A stretch of 64,000 bases of DNA from Prochlorococcus sp. AG-388-A01 (GTDB lineage: Bacteria; Cyanobacteriota; Cyanobacteriia; PCC-6307; Cyanobiaceae): positions 18,843-82,842 of the forward strand of contig QCGK01000007.1 of the NCBI GenBank assembly GCA_003279945.1, read 5' to 3'. Under the pieces are notes generated by a model. That model was not told where the DNA came from and did no database searches. It saw only the letters and a program-made list of their open reading frames with translations. The position numbers and the translations under genes are program-made. This document shows, piece after piece, positions 47,197 to 56,503 of this stretch (the stretch's first letter is position 1; each line of letters begins with the position of its first letter).

Positions 47197-47673
47197 TTAC
47201 CATTTAAAATTTATTTGTTTATGAGCCTCATATATAGCAATACCGCATGCTACAGAAAGATTTAAACTCCTAACACCTTTATGAGCATTGTTTCGAGTTT
47301 TTAAATTTGGCATAAATATTGATATTAAGAAGTCGCTTTTATCAATAATGCAATCTGGTAATCCTGAATCTTCTCTCCCAAATAACAAAACATCATCTTT
47401 CTGAAATTTAAAATCATTCAAAAATATCCCATTTTTTTTACTAAATGAAATTATTCTTTTTGTTGTTTTTGATGCCAAAAATTTATCAAAATTCTCATAC
47501 TTATTTAAAGTAACTAAAGGCCAATAGTCTAATCCTGCTCTTTTTAAATATTTATCTTCTAGTTTAAAACCTAAGGGCTCTATAAGATTTAGAGGTATAT
47601 TAAATGCAGCACATGATCTGGCGATATTACCAGTATTTTGGGGTATTCTAGGTTCAAAAAGAGCAACTTCCAA
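47197..47673 (-). CDS. trmL: tRNA (cytidine/uridine-2'-O-)-methyltransferase TrmL
   Basis: A 158-residue SPOUT (SpoU) enzyme: PRIPQNTGNIARSCAAF (motif 1), LFGREDSGLP (motif 2), and MPNLKTRNNAHKGVRSLNLSVACGIAIYE (motif 3, forming the knot). TrmL methylates the wobble base of tRNA-Leu; the start VALFEPRIPQNTGNI fits that family well. It lies 2 bp downstream of cobU, suggesting co-transcription. Confidence 0.93.
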   Translation of the reverse strand: MEVALFEPRIPQNTGNIARSCAAFNIPLNLIEPLGFKLEDKYLKRAGLDYWPLVTLNKYENFDKFLASKTTKRIISFSKKNGIFLNDFKFQKDDVLLFGREDSGLPDCIIDKSDFLISIFMPNLKTRNNAHKGVRSLNLSVACGIAIYEAHKQINFKW

Positions 47674-47675
47674 TA

Positions 47676-48236
47676 TTAAGTAGGTATTTCTAAACTTATT
47701 TCATCTATTTTGATCGCTCTTCCGTTTATTGCAAGCCAATTATCTTTTGATATTTTGGTTATTCTCTTTTGCAGGTCGCCGATTCTTTCAATGTAAGTAT
47801 TACCAATTTTATATTCTGAGACCAAACTCCAACCTACTTGCTCTCCAACAATAAATGTTATGCTTTTTCTTTTCTTTAAAAAATCTATTAGTGAATGCAT
47901 CTTTGTTATCCATTCTTTGTTTTCTCTTTCAATACTTTCCATAACAAATCCACCAATTGAGTCTATTAATAATGGACCCTCCTCTTTGCTTAATGTATTT
48001 AATAAATCTGTTGTCTCAATTAATATCCAATCCTTTGGCCTTCTTTTTCGATGTAAATTAATTTTTTCTTGCCATTCTCTATCATCGGAGTTGTTTTTTG
48101 ATAAGGCTACATATGATAATTTTTTAAATTCCTTTGCTAAATGTTCTGCAAATTCACTTTTACCGCTTTTTGTTCCACCTGTAATAAAAATAATATTAGA
48201 TAAGTCACGACAAAAACTTGAATCTTTAACATTCAT
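47676..48236 (-). CDS. cobU: bifunctional adenosylcobinamide kinase/guanylyltransferase
   Basis: The 186-residue protein has the CobU P-loop FITGGTKSGKSEFAEHLA (about residue 18) and an RRRPKDWILIET segment containing the acid/base region. A LLIDSIGGFV Walker B-like strand and the NEVG-region (FIVGEQVGWSLV) follow. It phosphorylates adenosylcobinamide and attaches GMP in cobalamin assembly, consistent with the B12-dependent metH in this window. The last conserved part is slightly divergent. Confidence 0.92.
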   Translation of the reverse strand: MNVKDSSFCRDLSNIIFITGGTKSGKSEFAEHLAKEFKKLSYVALSKNNSDDREWQEKINLHRKRRPKDWILIETTDLLNTLSKEEGPLLIDSIGGFVMESIERENKEWITKMHSLIDFLKKRKSITFIVGEQVGWSLVSEYKIGNTYIERIGDLQKRITKISKDNWLAINGRAIKIDEISLEIPT

Positions 48237-48246
48237 AAATTCTCTT

Positions 48247-48558
48247 TTATTTAGAGAAGTACCACCATGTTGCTAAAGGAATAATCGTAGCAGCAATTAA
48301 CAAACCAATAACTATATAAGTAGCAGTCGAACTTTCTGTATCTTTGGATCTCATAACGTTAAAATTTGGATCAACTACAGGATTCTCAATAGATGAAGGC
48401 TGGCTTTTTTCATAATTGATAACTGTCTTTTGTTGATTGATACCAAAAAGTGTATTTATGTTGCTAACACCTTTTGCATATGTAGATATTGGGGTAAGGG
48501 TAAATATTAAACCAGTAACGACAAAAGAAAAAAGATATTTATTAATTTGTAAGTTCAT
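48247..48558 (-). CDS. hypothetical secreted/membrane protein, 103 aa
   Basis: An N-terminal signal or anchor segment (about residues 7-28, ending STYAKG) is followed by a polar stretch of about 45 residues and then one C-terminal span (about 80-99, ending WWYFSK). Probably bitopic, with its middle outside the cytoplasm. It precedes cobU by 10 bp on the same strand. No family recognised. Confidence 0.6.
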   Translation of the reverse strand: MNLQINKYLFSFVVTGLIFTLTPISTYAKGVSNINTLFGINQQKTVINYEKSQPSSIENPVVDPNFNVMRSKDTESSTATYIVIGLLIAATIIPLATWWYFSK

Positions 48559-48670
48559 TTTAAAAACGTTTTGATTAATTATATATTAAAAACAATATGT
48601 TTGAGTATCATTAAACCTGCTAACCAATATAATATTTGAATAATTTAAAAGGAATTAACATTTTCTATAC

Positions 48671-49297
48671 ATGGGATTTAATGGAAAATCTTTAATATTA
48701 ATAGGCACTATACTTTTTATTTTTCAAATAGCTAATTTCTTTTCAATAGAGATAATTACTCCTGAGCTTGAAAGAGCACAAGTATTAGCTGCAATAGCTT
48801 CATTAATTATTATTTTGATAGGCTTCTTATTTAAACAGTTTCAACCTTTAGCTTCTGAAAAAGTTTATCTGAAAGGAGAAAATAAGTTCTTCTTTGATAA
48901 AAGCATTCCGGATGAAGTTATTGATGAACTTGCATGGGGATCTGAAGCAATATTAACCTCCACTGCAGCAGCAGCAGTATTAATTCACAATGATGGAGTA
49001 AATATATTGAGAAGAGGAATTACTCCAAATAATGAATTTAACCCTGGAGAAACTTGTCTAAGATCTATAAAAGATATGAAATTAATATCATTAGCTAATA
49101 CTAAATTTTATCCAGGAAGAGATGAATTTTTTAATTTTTGTCCAGATATTCCATCCATTTTAGTTGTACCTATAAATAGTAAGGCTTTTGTCTTGATTGG
49201 AGGTTGGAGTGCCAAATGTTTTACTAAGTCTGATGAAAAATGGATAAAGAACTGGTCAAAGAAAATAAGTAATATATTTTCAAAAAATAATATTTAA
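48671..49297 (+). CDS. CCB2/CCB4-type cofactor assembly of complex C protein
   Basis: The 208-residue protein has two N-terminal spans (about residues 5-24 and 38-56). A soluble domain follows with SEAILTSTAAAAVLIHNDG, LRRGI and GGWSAKCFTKSDEKWI segments, matching the CCB2/CCB4 family (DUF2930). These help attach the extra haem c(i) to cytochrome b6 in oxygenic phototrophs. It is convergent with lptC, overlapping by 4 bp. Confidence 0.85.
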   Translation: MGFNGKSLILIGTILFIFQIANFFSIEIITPELERAQVLAAIASLIIILIGFLFKQFQPLASEKVYLKGENKFFFDKSIPDEVIDELAWGSEAILTSTAAAAVLIHNDGVNILRRGITPNNEFNPGETCLRSIKDMKLISLANTKFYPGRDEFFNFCPDIPSILVVPINSKAFVLIGGWSAKCFTKSDEKWIKNWSKKISNIFSKNNI

Positions 49298-49923
49298 AAA
49301 TAAATTACTGAGCGAACTCTTTTATCCCTTGCTTTAAAACTTACAGATTCTGTTTCAAGATTATAGTAGGCATTCTCAGAATTTATTTCATATTTGTTCT
49401 CATTATTTTCGTTCTTAATTATATATTTTACGGGATTAAAAAATTCAATTATATTATCTGTACTCAACTGGGCTTTTGCTGAATTTAATATAATATTTTT
49501 ATTTTCAAATCTTATATTTCCCTCTAATAGATAGTTTGCATCTCCTATATTCCAAATAAAATTATCTGCATATAACAAATCCTCATCTTTAGTAAGGGTT
49601 CTTAACTTTACATTCCCTTTTAATTCTAAGAGATTATTATTCCTTGATAATGTAGATTCATCAGAATTAATAATATATTCTGTTTCTTCACCGTCAAAAA
49701 TATTTATTATAGGATTTTTTAATTCGAATCTTAGTTCATTATTATTATAAATTGAGTTTGGACTAGTAATAGAATATAGTTTATCTCCACTTTTAGAGAA
49801 AATATTCATATCTAAACTGTTTATTTTTTGTATTACTTTATTTTCTTTAATTTTGTTTGGTGCACATCCAATAATAAAAACTGGAAGGAGAATTATTAAT
49901 CTATATATATTATTCATACTCAA
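49294..49923 (-). CDS. lptC: LPS export protein LptC
   Basis: A 209-residue protein with an N-terminal lipobox-like IIGCAP (about residue 20), so probably a lipoprotein or anchored protein. It has the repetitive beta-jellyroll sequence of LptC/OstA-like proteins: alternating polar and hydrophobic strands with [15 protein letters not shown] and [11 protein letters not shown]. It links the inner-membrane LptBFG to LptA or the outer membrane for LPS transport. It overlaps the end of metG by 14 bp. Confidence 0.8.
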   Translation of the reverse strand: MSMNNIYRLIILLPVFIIGCAPNKIKENKVIQKINSLDMNIFSKSGDKLYSITSPNSIYNNNELRFELKNPIINIFDGEETEYIINSDESTLSRNNNLLELKGNVKLRTLTKDEDLLYADNFIWNIGDANYLLEGNIRFENKNIILNSAKAQLSTDNIIEFFNPVKYIIKNENNENKYEINSENAYYNLETESVSFKARDKRVRSVIYF

Positions 49924-51445
49924 GCTTATTTATTATTGGAGTAGGTTTAGGAAGGCATGAATTACTAATTAATAATCCCCATCTTAGTTGTTGTTCCCAG
50001 GGAATTTCTTTTTTGTATATAGAACCAAGTTGATCATTTATTTTTGATGATAATTCTGGCAATAATGGAAGTAATAATAATCCTATTATTCGAGTACTTT
50101 CTAATACGTTGTAAATAATTTCTTTAACAATAGGTAAATTATTTTTTTCTTTTATTAACATCCATGGTTGATTTTCATTCAAATATAAATTTGTATTAAT
50201 TGCAAGGTTAAGAACCACATTGGCTGCTAGATCTAATTTGTAGATATTAAATTTTTGAATATAGTTTTCTACTGCAATTTTGGCAAAATTCTCTAATTTA
50301 TTTTCACTTGATATCTTTTCAATATTTGGCACTTTATTATCAAACCATTTTCTAGACATAGATGATGTTCTATTTAGTAAATTACCAATTGTATTGGCTA
50401 AGTCATTGTTGATAATGTCAACAAATCTTTTATCTTGAAAATCTCCATCACTACCTAGTGATATGTCTTTAATTAGGTACCACCTTACAGGATCATTTCC
50501 GTATTTAGAAATTAATAGGTCAGGGTCGAGAACATTCCCTAAACTTTTACCCATTTTTTGCCCCTCTCTGGTGAGAAACCCATGTCCTAAAACTTTTTTA
50601 GGAACTCTCATACCAGCAGAAATGAGCATTGCAGGCCAATATACGGCATGAAACCTAAGTATATCTTTACCGATTAAATGAATATTAGCTGGCCATCCTC
50701 TATTAATTGATTTTTCCAATGAACAACCTTTTTCATCAGAACTAATAGCACTTACATATCCAAGCAAAGCATCAAACCATACGTAAAAAGTGTGCTTATC
50801 AAAATCAGGGACTTGAATTCCCCATGAAACATTAGTTCTTGAGATTGAAAAATCCTTTAACCCCCTAGATACAAAATTTATAATTTCATTTCTTCTTTCA
50901 AGTGGTTCAATGAAGGATGGTTCGTTAATTATTCTCTCGATTTGTTCTTGGTATTTCGAAAGTCTAAAAAATAGATTCTCCTCATTTTTCCATTCTAAAT
51001 TTTTTTGATGTATGGGACATTTGTATGTTGATGAGTTTTCTGGATTATCCTTAAATTCTTCGCAACCCACACAATACCAACCTTTTTGTAATCCCATATA
51101 AATATCATCCGATGCTTTTACTCTTTCATAAAATTCGTTAACAATCAATTCATGATTTTTAGAGCTTGTCCTTATGAATTTATCAAATGATATATTCCAA
51201 TTTCCCCAACTAACATTAAAGATTTCTGAAATTTCATCGCAATGAATCTTCGGTTCAACGCCCTTTTCATTAGCTGTTCTTTGTATTTTTAAACCATGTT
51301 CATCAACGCCTGTGATAAAGATAACATCTTCACCTACAAGCCTTTTATATCTTGCTATGGCGTCACAAATTATTGTTGTATATACACTTCCTAAATGAGG
51401 TTTATCATTTACATAATATAGAGGGGTAGTAATGATAAAACTCAT
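49910..51445 (-). CDS. metG: methionine--tRNA ligase
   Basis: The 511-residue class I synthetase has a HIGH-type motif ([10 protein letters not shown], about residue 14) and a zinc-ribbon region CVGCEEF..CPIH (about 128-146). Its KMSKS motif reads [10 protein letters not shown] (about residue 297). It ends after the anticodon-binding helices and lacks the C-terminal tRNA-binding domain, as do other cyanobacterial MetG forms. It follows the compact RNB gene in a minus-strand group that includes rpsR and rpmG. Confidence 0.97.
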   Translation of the reverse strand: MSFIITTPLYYVNDKPHLGSVYTTIICDAIARYKRLVGEDVIFITGVDEHGLKIQRTANEKGVEPKIHCDEISEIFNVSWGNWNISFDKFIRTSSKNHELIVNEFYERVKASDDIYMGLQKGWYCVGCEEFKDNPENSSTYKCPIHQKNLEWKNEENLFFRLSKYQEQIERIINEPSFIEPLERRNEIINFVSRGLKDFSISRTNVSWGIQVPDFDKHTFYVWFDALLGYVSAISSDEKGCSLEKSINRGWPANIHLIGKDILRFHAVYWPAMLISAGMRVPKKVLGHGFLTREGQKMGKSLGNVLDPDLLISKYGNDPVRWYLIKDISLGSDGDFQDKRFVDIINNDLANTIGNLLNRTSSMSRKWFDNKVPNIEKISSENKLENFAKIAVENYIQKFNIYKLDLAANVVLNLAINTNLYLNENQPWMLIKEKNNLPIVKEIIYNVLESTRIIGLLLLPLLPELSSKINDQLGSIYKKEIPWEQQLRWGLLISNSCLPKPTPIINKLEYE

Positions 51446-51512
51446 GAAGCTTTTTTATTAATATTAACAAATATTTTTTAACTAATTATAAGTTATTAGT
51501 CTAATTTTTTGA

Positions 51513-52697
51513 CTAATAAATAAACTCTAAAAGATTATTATCATTTTTACTATATTTAACTTTATATATTTTATTAATGTATATTTCTATTGATACATAA
51601 AGAGTGATAAGAATTTCTAGTGAATACTCTGGGAAAAAAACTAAAGCAATATTTCTTTTATGATTAATCCATTTAACAAATATTATTTTATAAAAAGGTT
51701 TATTTTCATTCATGAAAAACAATGATAAATATTTATATTTATCATTTTTAAAGATATTATTATTCTCTGTTTGTCTGTTCTTTGAATAATCAATTATTTT
51801 AGAGACTGATTTTATACTCAGGAGTTCGTAATTATTAATTTTATTATATACCTGTCTTTGTATAATTAAATCTAAATATCTTCTTAGTGGTGAAGTACAC
51901 TGGACGTACATTCTAAGACCCAATGATTCATGATCTCCTGGCTTAGTTGTAATATAACTTCTTCCCATATACTGTTTTAAAATTATATATTTAATTTCAC
52001 TATCTTTATATCTATTAAGTATTTCAGATGGATTACAATTTAATTTTTGAATTCTAAATGCAGCCGCTAAATTAAATTTATTTATAAATAAACTTGTTAC
52101 ATGACCCATTAATATCATTGATTCAGCAATAATAATTTGTGATATGGTTTTCTCTAATTTATTTATTGTAACTTTTTCCTTATACAATTTAATTTTACTG
52201 TTAGGACTTTCAAAAATAATTGCCCCCTGTTTTTTTCTATATGTAATACTTTTTTCTAATAAATTTTTAATTTCAACTAATTCAATTTCTTCTTTAGGTT
52301 CTAAATCCAAAATTTCATTTGCATCTTCATATGTTAATTGATATTTCGGTTTTATTATTGCTTCAATTATTTCATAATTATTTATTGATCCATCGTCGTT
52401 AAATTCTATTGATGCACTAATAGTTTCTGATACTTTATTTTGAGCTAGATTTGCCTTTTCAAGAATATTTTTAGGAAGCATTGGGACATATTGACCTGTT
52501 AAATATAAACTGCTATTTTTCCTTCTTGCATCTAGATCAACATTAGAGTCATGCAAAAAAAGTTTGCATGGATTACTAATATGTATCCATAGTTTTTTTA
52601 TATTTCCTTCTTTTATTTCTAAAGAAATAGCGTCATCGACTTCATGTGGATCATCAGAGTCAATAATATATGTTTTTAAATTAGTTAAATCTTTCAA
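51513..52697 (-). CDS. compact RNB-domain ribonuclease (RNase II/R type) with intact catalytic site
   Basis: The 394-residue protein begins almost directly with the catalytic cluster: IDSDDPHEVDDAIS (residues 12-25). Its Asp13, Glu19, Asp21 and Asp22 align with the RNase II residues D201, D207, D209 and D210. The RNB core follows with LWIHISNP, YVPMLPKNIL and the 3' motif TSPLRRYLDLIIQRQV (about residue 280). It lacks the cold-shock domains and any clear S1. A 3'-5' exonuclease of reduced architecture is likely, related to cyanobacterial Zam. It lies between rpsR (45 bp) and metG. Confidence 0.85.
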   Translation of the reverse strand: MKDLTNLKTYIIDSDDPHEVDDAISLEIKEGNIKKLWIHISNPCKLFLHDSNVDLDARRKNSSLYLTGQYVPMLPKNILEKANLAQNKVSETISASIEFNDDGSINNYEIIEAIIKPKYQLTYEDANEILDLEPKEEIELVEIKNLLEKSITYRKKQGAIIFESPNSKIKLYKEKVTINKLEKTISQIIIAESMILMGHVTSLFINKFNLAAAFRIQKLNCNPSEILNRYKDSEIKYIILKQYMGRSYITTKPGDHESLGLRMYVQCTSPLRRYLDLIIQRQVYNKINNYELLSIKSVSKIIDYSKNRQTENNNIFKNDKYKYLSLFFMNENKPFYKIIFVKWINHKRNIALVFFPEYSLEILITLYVSIEIYINKIYKVKYSKNDNNLLEFIY

Positions 52698-52742
52698 ATA
52701 TTTGAAATATTAATTATAGTGCCAACTATATTCAATATAAAA

Positions 52743-52964
52743 TTATCCTTCAGGATTTACGAAGGGTAAGAGAGCTACAATTCGGGCTCTTTTTACAGCT
52801 AAGGTAAGATCTCTTTGTTGCTTAGAAGTTAACCCAGTCATCCTTCTTGGTAAAATTTTACCCCTCTCAGTTATGAATTTTTTTAGGAGTTCTACATCCT
52901 TATAGTCAATAGGATCTCCAGGTTTGATAGGTGATAATTGTTTTTTAAAAATTGAATTTGGCAT
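52743..52964 (-). CDS. rpsR: 30S ribosomal protein S18
   Basis: A 73-residue protein with the S18 pattern [50 protein letters not shown]. It binds near S6 on 16S rRNA. It lies 22 bp downstream of rpmG on the same strand, the usual picocyanobacterial L33-S18 pair. Confidence 0.96.
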   Translation of the reverse strand: MPNSIFKKQLSPIKPGDPIDYKDVELLKKFITERGKILPRRMTGLTSKQQRDLTLAVKRARIVALLPFVNPEG

Positions 52965-52986
52965 GATTTAATTTTACTTGATTAGA

Positions 52987-53181
52987 TTACTTTATTTCTT
53001 TGTGAATAGTCATTCTGTTTAAATGAGGATTAAACTTTTTTAATTCTAATCTTTCAGTTGTATTTCTACGATTCTTTTCAGTAGTATATCTTGAGACACC
53101 ATTAGATCTCTTAGGGTCTGTGCTTGTCCTAGCTTCGGTACATTCCAGGGTCACTACAACTCTTGTCCCTTTTTTTGCCAT
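52987..53181 (-). CDS. rpmG: 50S ribosomal protein L33
   Basis: The L33 sequence starts at [19 protein letters not shown] (ATG at 53181), giving 64 residues, with the conserved [13 protein letters not shown] and [20 protein letters not shown] end. An upstream ATG at 53229 would add a non-homologous leader and is not used. The four-cysteine form is absent, as in other cyanobacteria. It is divergent from pheT. Confidence 0.96.
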   Translation of the reverse strand: MAKKGTRVVVTLECTEARTSTDPKRSNGVSRYTTEKNRRNTTERLELKKFNPHLNRMTIHKEIK

Positions 53182-53281
53182 TTTAATTAATACTTTAATG
53201 TATAATTTTCTATTGTACATCTTCAACAAACTTTTTTGAAGATATACTCATTTCTTTATTATCATTGATTAAAAACTATAT

Positions 53282-55726
53282 ATGAAAGTTTCTCAAAATT
53301 GGTTAAAAAGTTTAGTAGAAATTACTTCTACTCCTGAAGATCTCTCTGAGAAATTGTCTATTGGTGGATTCGAGGTTGAATCATTAGAAGACTGCTCAGA
53401 AAATGTAAACGGTGTTGTTTTAGGTAAGGTTTTATCTGTTTTAAAACATGAAGGATCTGACAAACTCTCTATCTGCCAAGTCGATATTGGCACTTCAAAT
53501 AATTTACAAATTATCTGCGGTGCGCGCAATATTAAATCAAATATTTTTGTTTATGTTGCTAATGTCGGTGCGAAATTAAGTGCTGTTAATTTAACTATTA
53601 AAAGAAGCGAAATTAGAGGTGTCATTAGTGAAGGAATGATATGCTCACTGCAGGAACTTGGATTAGAGAACTTTAGCGAAGGGATAGAGATTATTGATGA
53701 AGATTTAGCCTTAAAACATGAATTGGGCACTCCAGGATCTAATTTGCTTAAATTAAATGATTTTATATATGATTTAGCAATTACAGCTAATAGACCTGAT
53801 GGAATGTCGGTTATAGGTATAGCACGCGAAATTTCTGCTCTTTTAGAATCAAAATTAAATTTTCCAGAAATATACCATAAATATAATATTCATTTACTTA
53901 AAGGAATTCAACTTTGCCAAGAGGCCATAACATCTGATTGCATTTATACAATAAGTTGTATTGATGGAGTAAATGGAGAGAAATTATCGCCAAATTGGCT
54001 TAAAGAACGTATAGAAAAATCAGGTATAAAATCGATTAATCTTCTCGTTGATTTAACAAATTATATTCTGTTAGAACAAGGCCAACCTTTGCATGCGTTT
54101 GATAAAGATAAACTATCAAACTTAATTGGAAAGGAAGTTTCTCCAGGAGACTTCTCTGTAAGAAAAGCCAAGGATAACGAATCTCTTGAATGCTTAGATG
54201 GTAAAAAATATGACTTAAATGAAAATATCACTGTAATTACTTGTTGCGATAAACCGGTTGCTATTGCAGGGGTGATAGGTGGTTTAGAAACTTCTGTAAC
54301 CAATACTACCTCATCTATTTACATTGAAGGCGCTGTTTTTAATCCAGTCACTATAAGAAAATCTTCGAAGGCGGTTGGAATAAGAACAGAATCTAGCAGC
54401 AGATATGAAAAAGGGATTTCATCTAAAAATACAATAAGCGCAGTTACCAGGGCGATTAATCTTTTAGAAGAATATTTTGATATTAATTTACCAATCATTA
54501 ATACTTCTAATTTAATAAATAATGAGGACATTTTTATTAAATTACGGAGAAATCGAATACATAAAATTCTTGGTCCATTGATCATTAACGATCAATTCGA
54601 AAAAAGAAATTTATCTGATTCTGAAATAGTTGATAAGTTAACACTCATAGGTTGTACTTTAAAAAGTAAAGAATATGGATGGGATGTATCAGTAATTCCT
54701 AATAGATCACAAGATTTAATAAGAGAAATAGATTTAATTGAAGAAATTGCGAGATTAATTGGGTATGACAGATTCGACTTAAATCTCCCTAATCCAATTA
54801 AGCCTGGAAAATTGTCTTCAGAGCAATTGGCATTGAGAAAAGTAAAAAATGGGTTTATAGAAAATGGTTTTAACGAGGTTCTTAGCTACTCTCTTGTTCC
54901 TGAAGATAAAGAAACACTTATAAAGATTTCTAATCCTTTGCTATTAGAAACTAGCTGCCTTAGAGATAATATCTGGAAAGAACATTTGGAGATTGTAAAC
55001 CGCAATATCAAAGCTGGACAAACAAGTTGTTTTATATTTGAAATTGGAAATGTTTTTTACAAGAATACTGATCTTATTCAAGAAGAAGTACTTAATGGTA
55101 CAATTTTTGGCAACAGAAAATTTGGTAAATGGTTAAATTCGGGCAAGGATAATGATCTTAACTATTACCAAGCTAGAGGAAAGTTAAAGGAAGCTTTATC
55201 ATGTTTGAATATAAAAATTAATGATAAACCTACTGATTCAATTGAATTCCTCCATCCAGGAAGAACAGCTAAATTAATTATTGAAGGAAAGGATGCAGGA
55301 TATTTTGGTGAAATTCATCCTAAACTAATATTAGAGAAGAAGTCATTAAAAAAAGTTTATTTATTTAGCATAAATGTAGCTAAACTCTTGGGAGCTTGTA
55401 CAAGAAAAAATAAATGGATTCCAATATTCAAGCAATACCCAATTGTTCCAAAAATGGAAAGGGATATAAATTTTGTTTTCAGTAAGAAATTTTTAATTAG
55501 CGAAATAACATCACAAATAAAAAAAACAGGAAAAAATCTTCTGGAGGATGTATATTTAATTGATGTTTTTGAAGATATTAAACTTGGCGAAGATTATATA
55601 AGTTATACATTTAGATTATCTTATAGAGATAAAGATAAAACATTATTGGATTCAGAAATTAAATCAATACACTCAAGTATCATTTCTAAAGTTGAAAAAA
55701 GCTTTAATACTAAATTGAGGAATTAA
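53282..55726 (+). CDS. pheT: phenylalanine--tRNA ligase beta subunit
   Basis: The 814-residue protein has the PheT domains in order. An EMAP-like OB domain (about residues 40-150, with GSDKLSICQVDIG) is followed by the B3/4 editing region (DLTNYILLEQGQPLHAFD), B5 with SVIPNRSQDLIREIDLIEEIARLIGYD, a catalytic-like core and a C-terminal FDX-ACB domain starting near residue 720 (FKQYPIVPKMERDINFVF). It pairs with PheS, which is not in this window. The ATG is preceded by a short divergent promoter region shared with rpmG. Confidence 0.97.
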   Translation: MKVSQNWLKSLVEITSTPEDLSEKLSIGGFEVESLEDCSENVNGVVLGKVLSVLKHEGSDKLSICQVDIGTSNNLQIICGARNIKSNIFVYVANVGAKLSAVNLTIKRSEIRGVISEGMICSLQELGLENFSEGIEIIDEDLALKHELGTPGSNLLKLNDFIYDLAITANRPDGMSVIGIAREISALLESKLNFPEIYHKYNIHLLKGIQLCQEAITSDCIYTISCIDGVNGEKLSPNWLKERIEKSGIKSINLLVDLTNYILLEQGQPLHAFDKDKLSNLIGKEVSPGDFSVRKAKDNESLECLDGKKYDLNENITVITCCDKPVAIAGVIGGLETSVTNTTSSIYIEGAVFNPVTIRKSSKAVGIRTESSSRYEKGISSKNTISAVTRAINLLEEYFDINLPIINTSNLINNEDIFIKLRRNRIHKILGPLIINDQFEKRNLSDSEIVDKLTLIGCTLKSKEYGWDVSVIPNRSQDLIREIDLIEEIARLIGYDRFDLNLPNPIKPGKLSSEQLALRKVKNGFIENGFNEVLSYSLVPEDKETLIKISNPLLLETSCLRDNIWKEHLEIVNRNIKAGQTSCFIFEIGNVFYKNTDLIQEEVLNGTIFGNRKFGKWLNSGKDNDLNYYQARGKLKEALSCLNIKINDKPTDSIEFLHPGRTAKLIIEGKDAGYFGEIHPKLILEKKSLKKVYLFSINVAKLLGACTRKNKWIPIFKQYPIVPKMERDINFVFSKKFLISEITSQIKKTGKNLLEDVYLIDVFEDIKLGEDYISYTFRLSYRDKDKTLLDSEIKSIHSSIISKVEKSFNTKLRN

Positions 55727-55731
55727 TTGTA

Positions 55732-55757
55732 TTTTTAGTCTTATTTGAGACTAAAAA
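55732..55757. terminator. inverted repeat after pheT, possible bidirectional terminator
   Basis: TTTTTAGTCT and AGACTAAAAA form a perfect 10-bp inverted repeat around a 6-bp loop, 5 bp past the pheT stop. The right arm can instead pair with the next TTAGTCT (55758-55764). A/T runs at both ends suit either direction. It also belongs to the AGACT/AGTCT repeat family of this region. Confidence 0.5.
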
Positions 55758-55832
55758 TTAGTCTATATGTAAATCTTATATAAGATAAGTAATAATCCTA
55801 TAAATCTAATTAATGTTGTATCATAGTTCTAT

Positions 55833-56081
55833 ATGATTAATCTTTTATCTCTACTGCTAACTTCGGTACTATGGGTCCAAGTCCCTCAGTGGTCAGACGA
55901 TTGGTCAAAATGCTCTGTGGATGTTCCTGACGCCTCTTGCCATTGGTATATAACTTCACCTGATAACACTTTTGGTGAAGGGTTTGATTGGGCTAGTGCT
56001 CCTTGGTTTGACGCTAATGGATTAAGCGATGTTCCTAGTATTGATAAGAAAACTGCTATTCAAAAGCTACAATCTAAGTAG
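55833..56081 (+). CDS. small secreted protein, 82 aa
   Basis: An N-terminal signal-like segment (MINLLSLLLTSVLWVQVP) is followed by a Trp/Asp/Ser-rich mature part (segments WSDDWSKC, SCHWYITSP, GFDWASAPWFD) with two cysteines that could form a disulfide. Its G+C and amino acid usage look coding, unlike the flanking AT-rich repeats. No family recognised. A CTTATATAAG repeat lies upstream and an 8-bp-stem hairpin overlaps its stop (56081-56101). Confidence 0.65.
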   Translation: MINLLSLLLTSVLWVQVPQWSDDWSKCSVDVPDASCHWYITSPDNTFGEGFDWASAPWFDANGLSDVPSIDKKTAIQKLQSK

Positions 56082-56101
56082 TACTGTCTTTAAGGCAGTA
56101 C
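56081..56101 (+). terminator. hairpin after the 82-aa gene
   Basis: GTACTGTC and GGCAGTAC pair over 8 bp (one G-T) with a TTTAA loop, starting on the last base of the stop codon. No T run follows, so it may stabilise the 3' end rather than terminate. Confidence 0.45.
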
Positions 56102-56503
56102 CGGAAGATATAAAATCTATTTATAGCAATACTTTTTAGTCATTATTAATTTCTTGGACATTGAAAGGACGTAAATTATTGATTTATTATTCATTTTTTA
56201 ATTTTTCCCAAACATTAAGCAGCTTGGAAATGATTCATTTAAATTGATTAAATAATTTATCTTATCTATCTATTATGAGACTATATAATAGACTAATAAT
56301 AAGTCTTATATAAGAAGCGCTATACATAGAAATATTTATATTTTAAAAGTAAATTTTATTTTAATTTCCATTTATACATAATATTTGTCCCCAAATATTT
56401 AAATAAAAATGATTGATTAAGATCAGTAATTTTTTACTTCACCGCTATCTTATATAAGACTATTAATTAGACTTATAATAAGTCTTATATAAGAATTAGT
56501 ATA

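Larger units (their letters stand above)
55773..56493. repeat. cluster of CTTATATAAG and AGACT/AGTCT palindromic repeats
   Basis: The 10-bp palindrome CTTATATAAG occurs at 55775-55784, 56305-56314, 56449-56458 and 56484-56493. A 28-bp unit (starting TAGACT, ending TATATAAGAA) is repeated directly at 56289-56316 and 56468-56495 with one mismatch, each followed by TATAC about 6 bp on. The copy at 56469-56485 is a perfect 17-bp palindrome. They bracket the 82-aa secreted-protein gene and run up to the J-domain gene. The rest of 56102-56503 is AT-rich and holds no gene I can see. Confidence 0.75.

Noticed and set aside
55773..56495. CRISPR array
   Set aside because: The repeats are short palindromes at irregular distances, with no regular spacers and no cas genes nearby.
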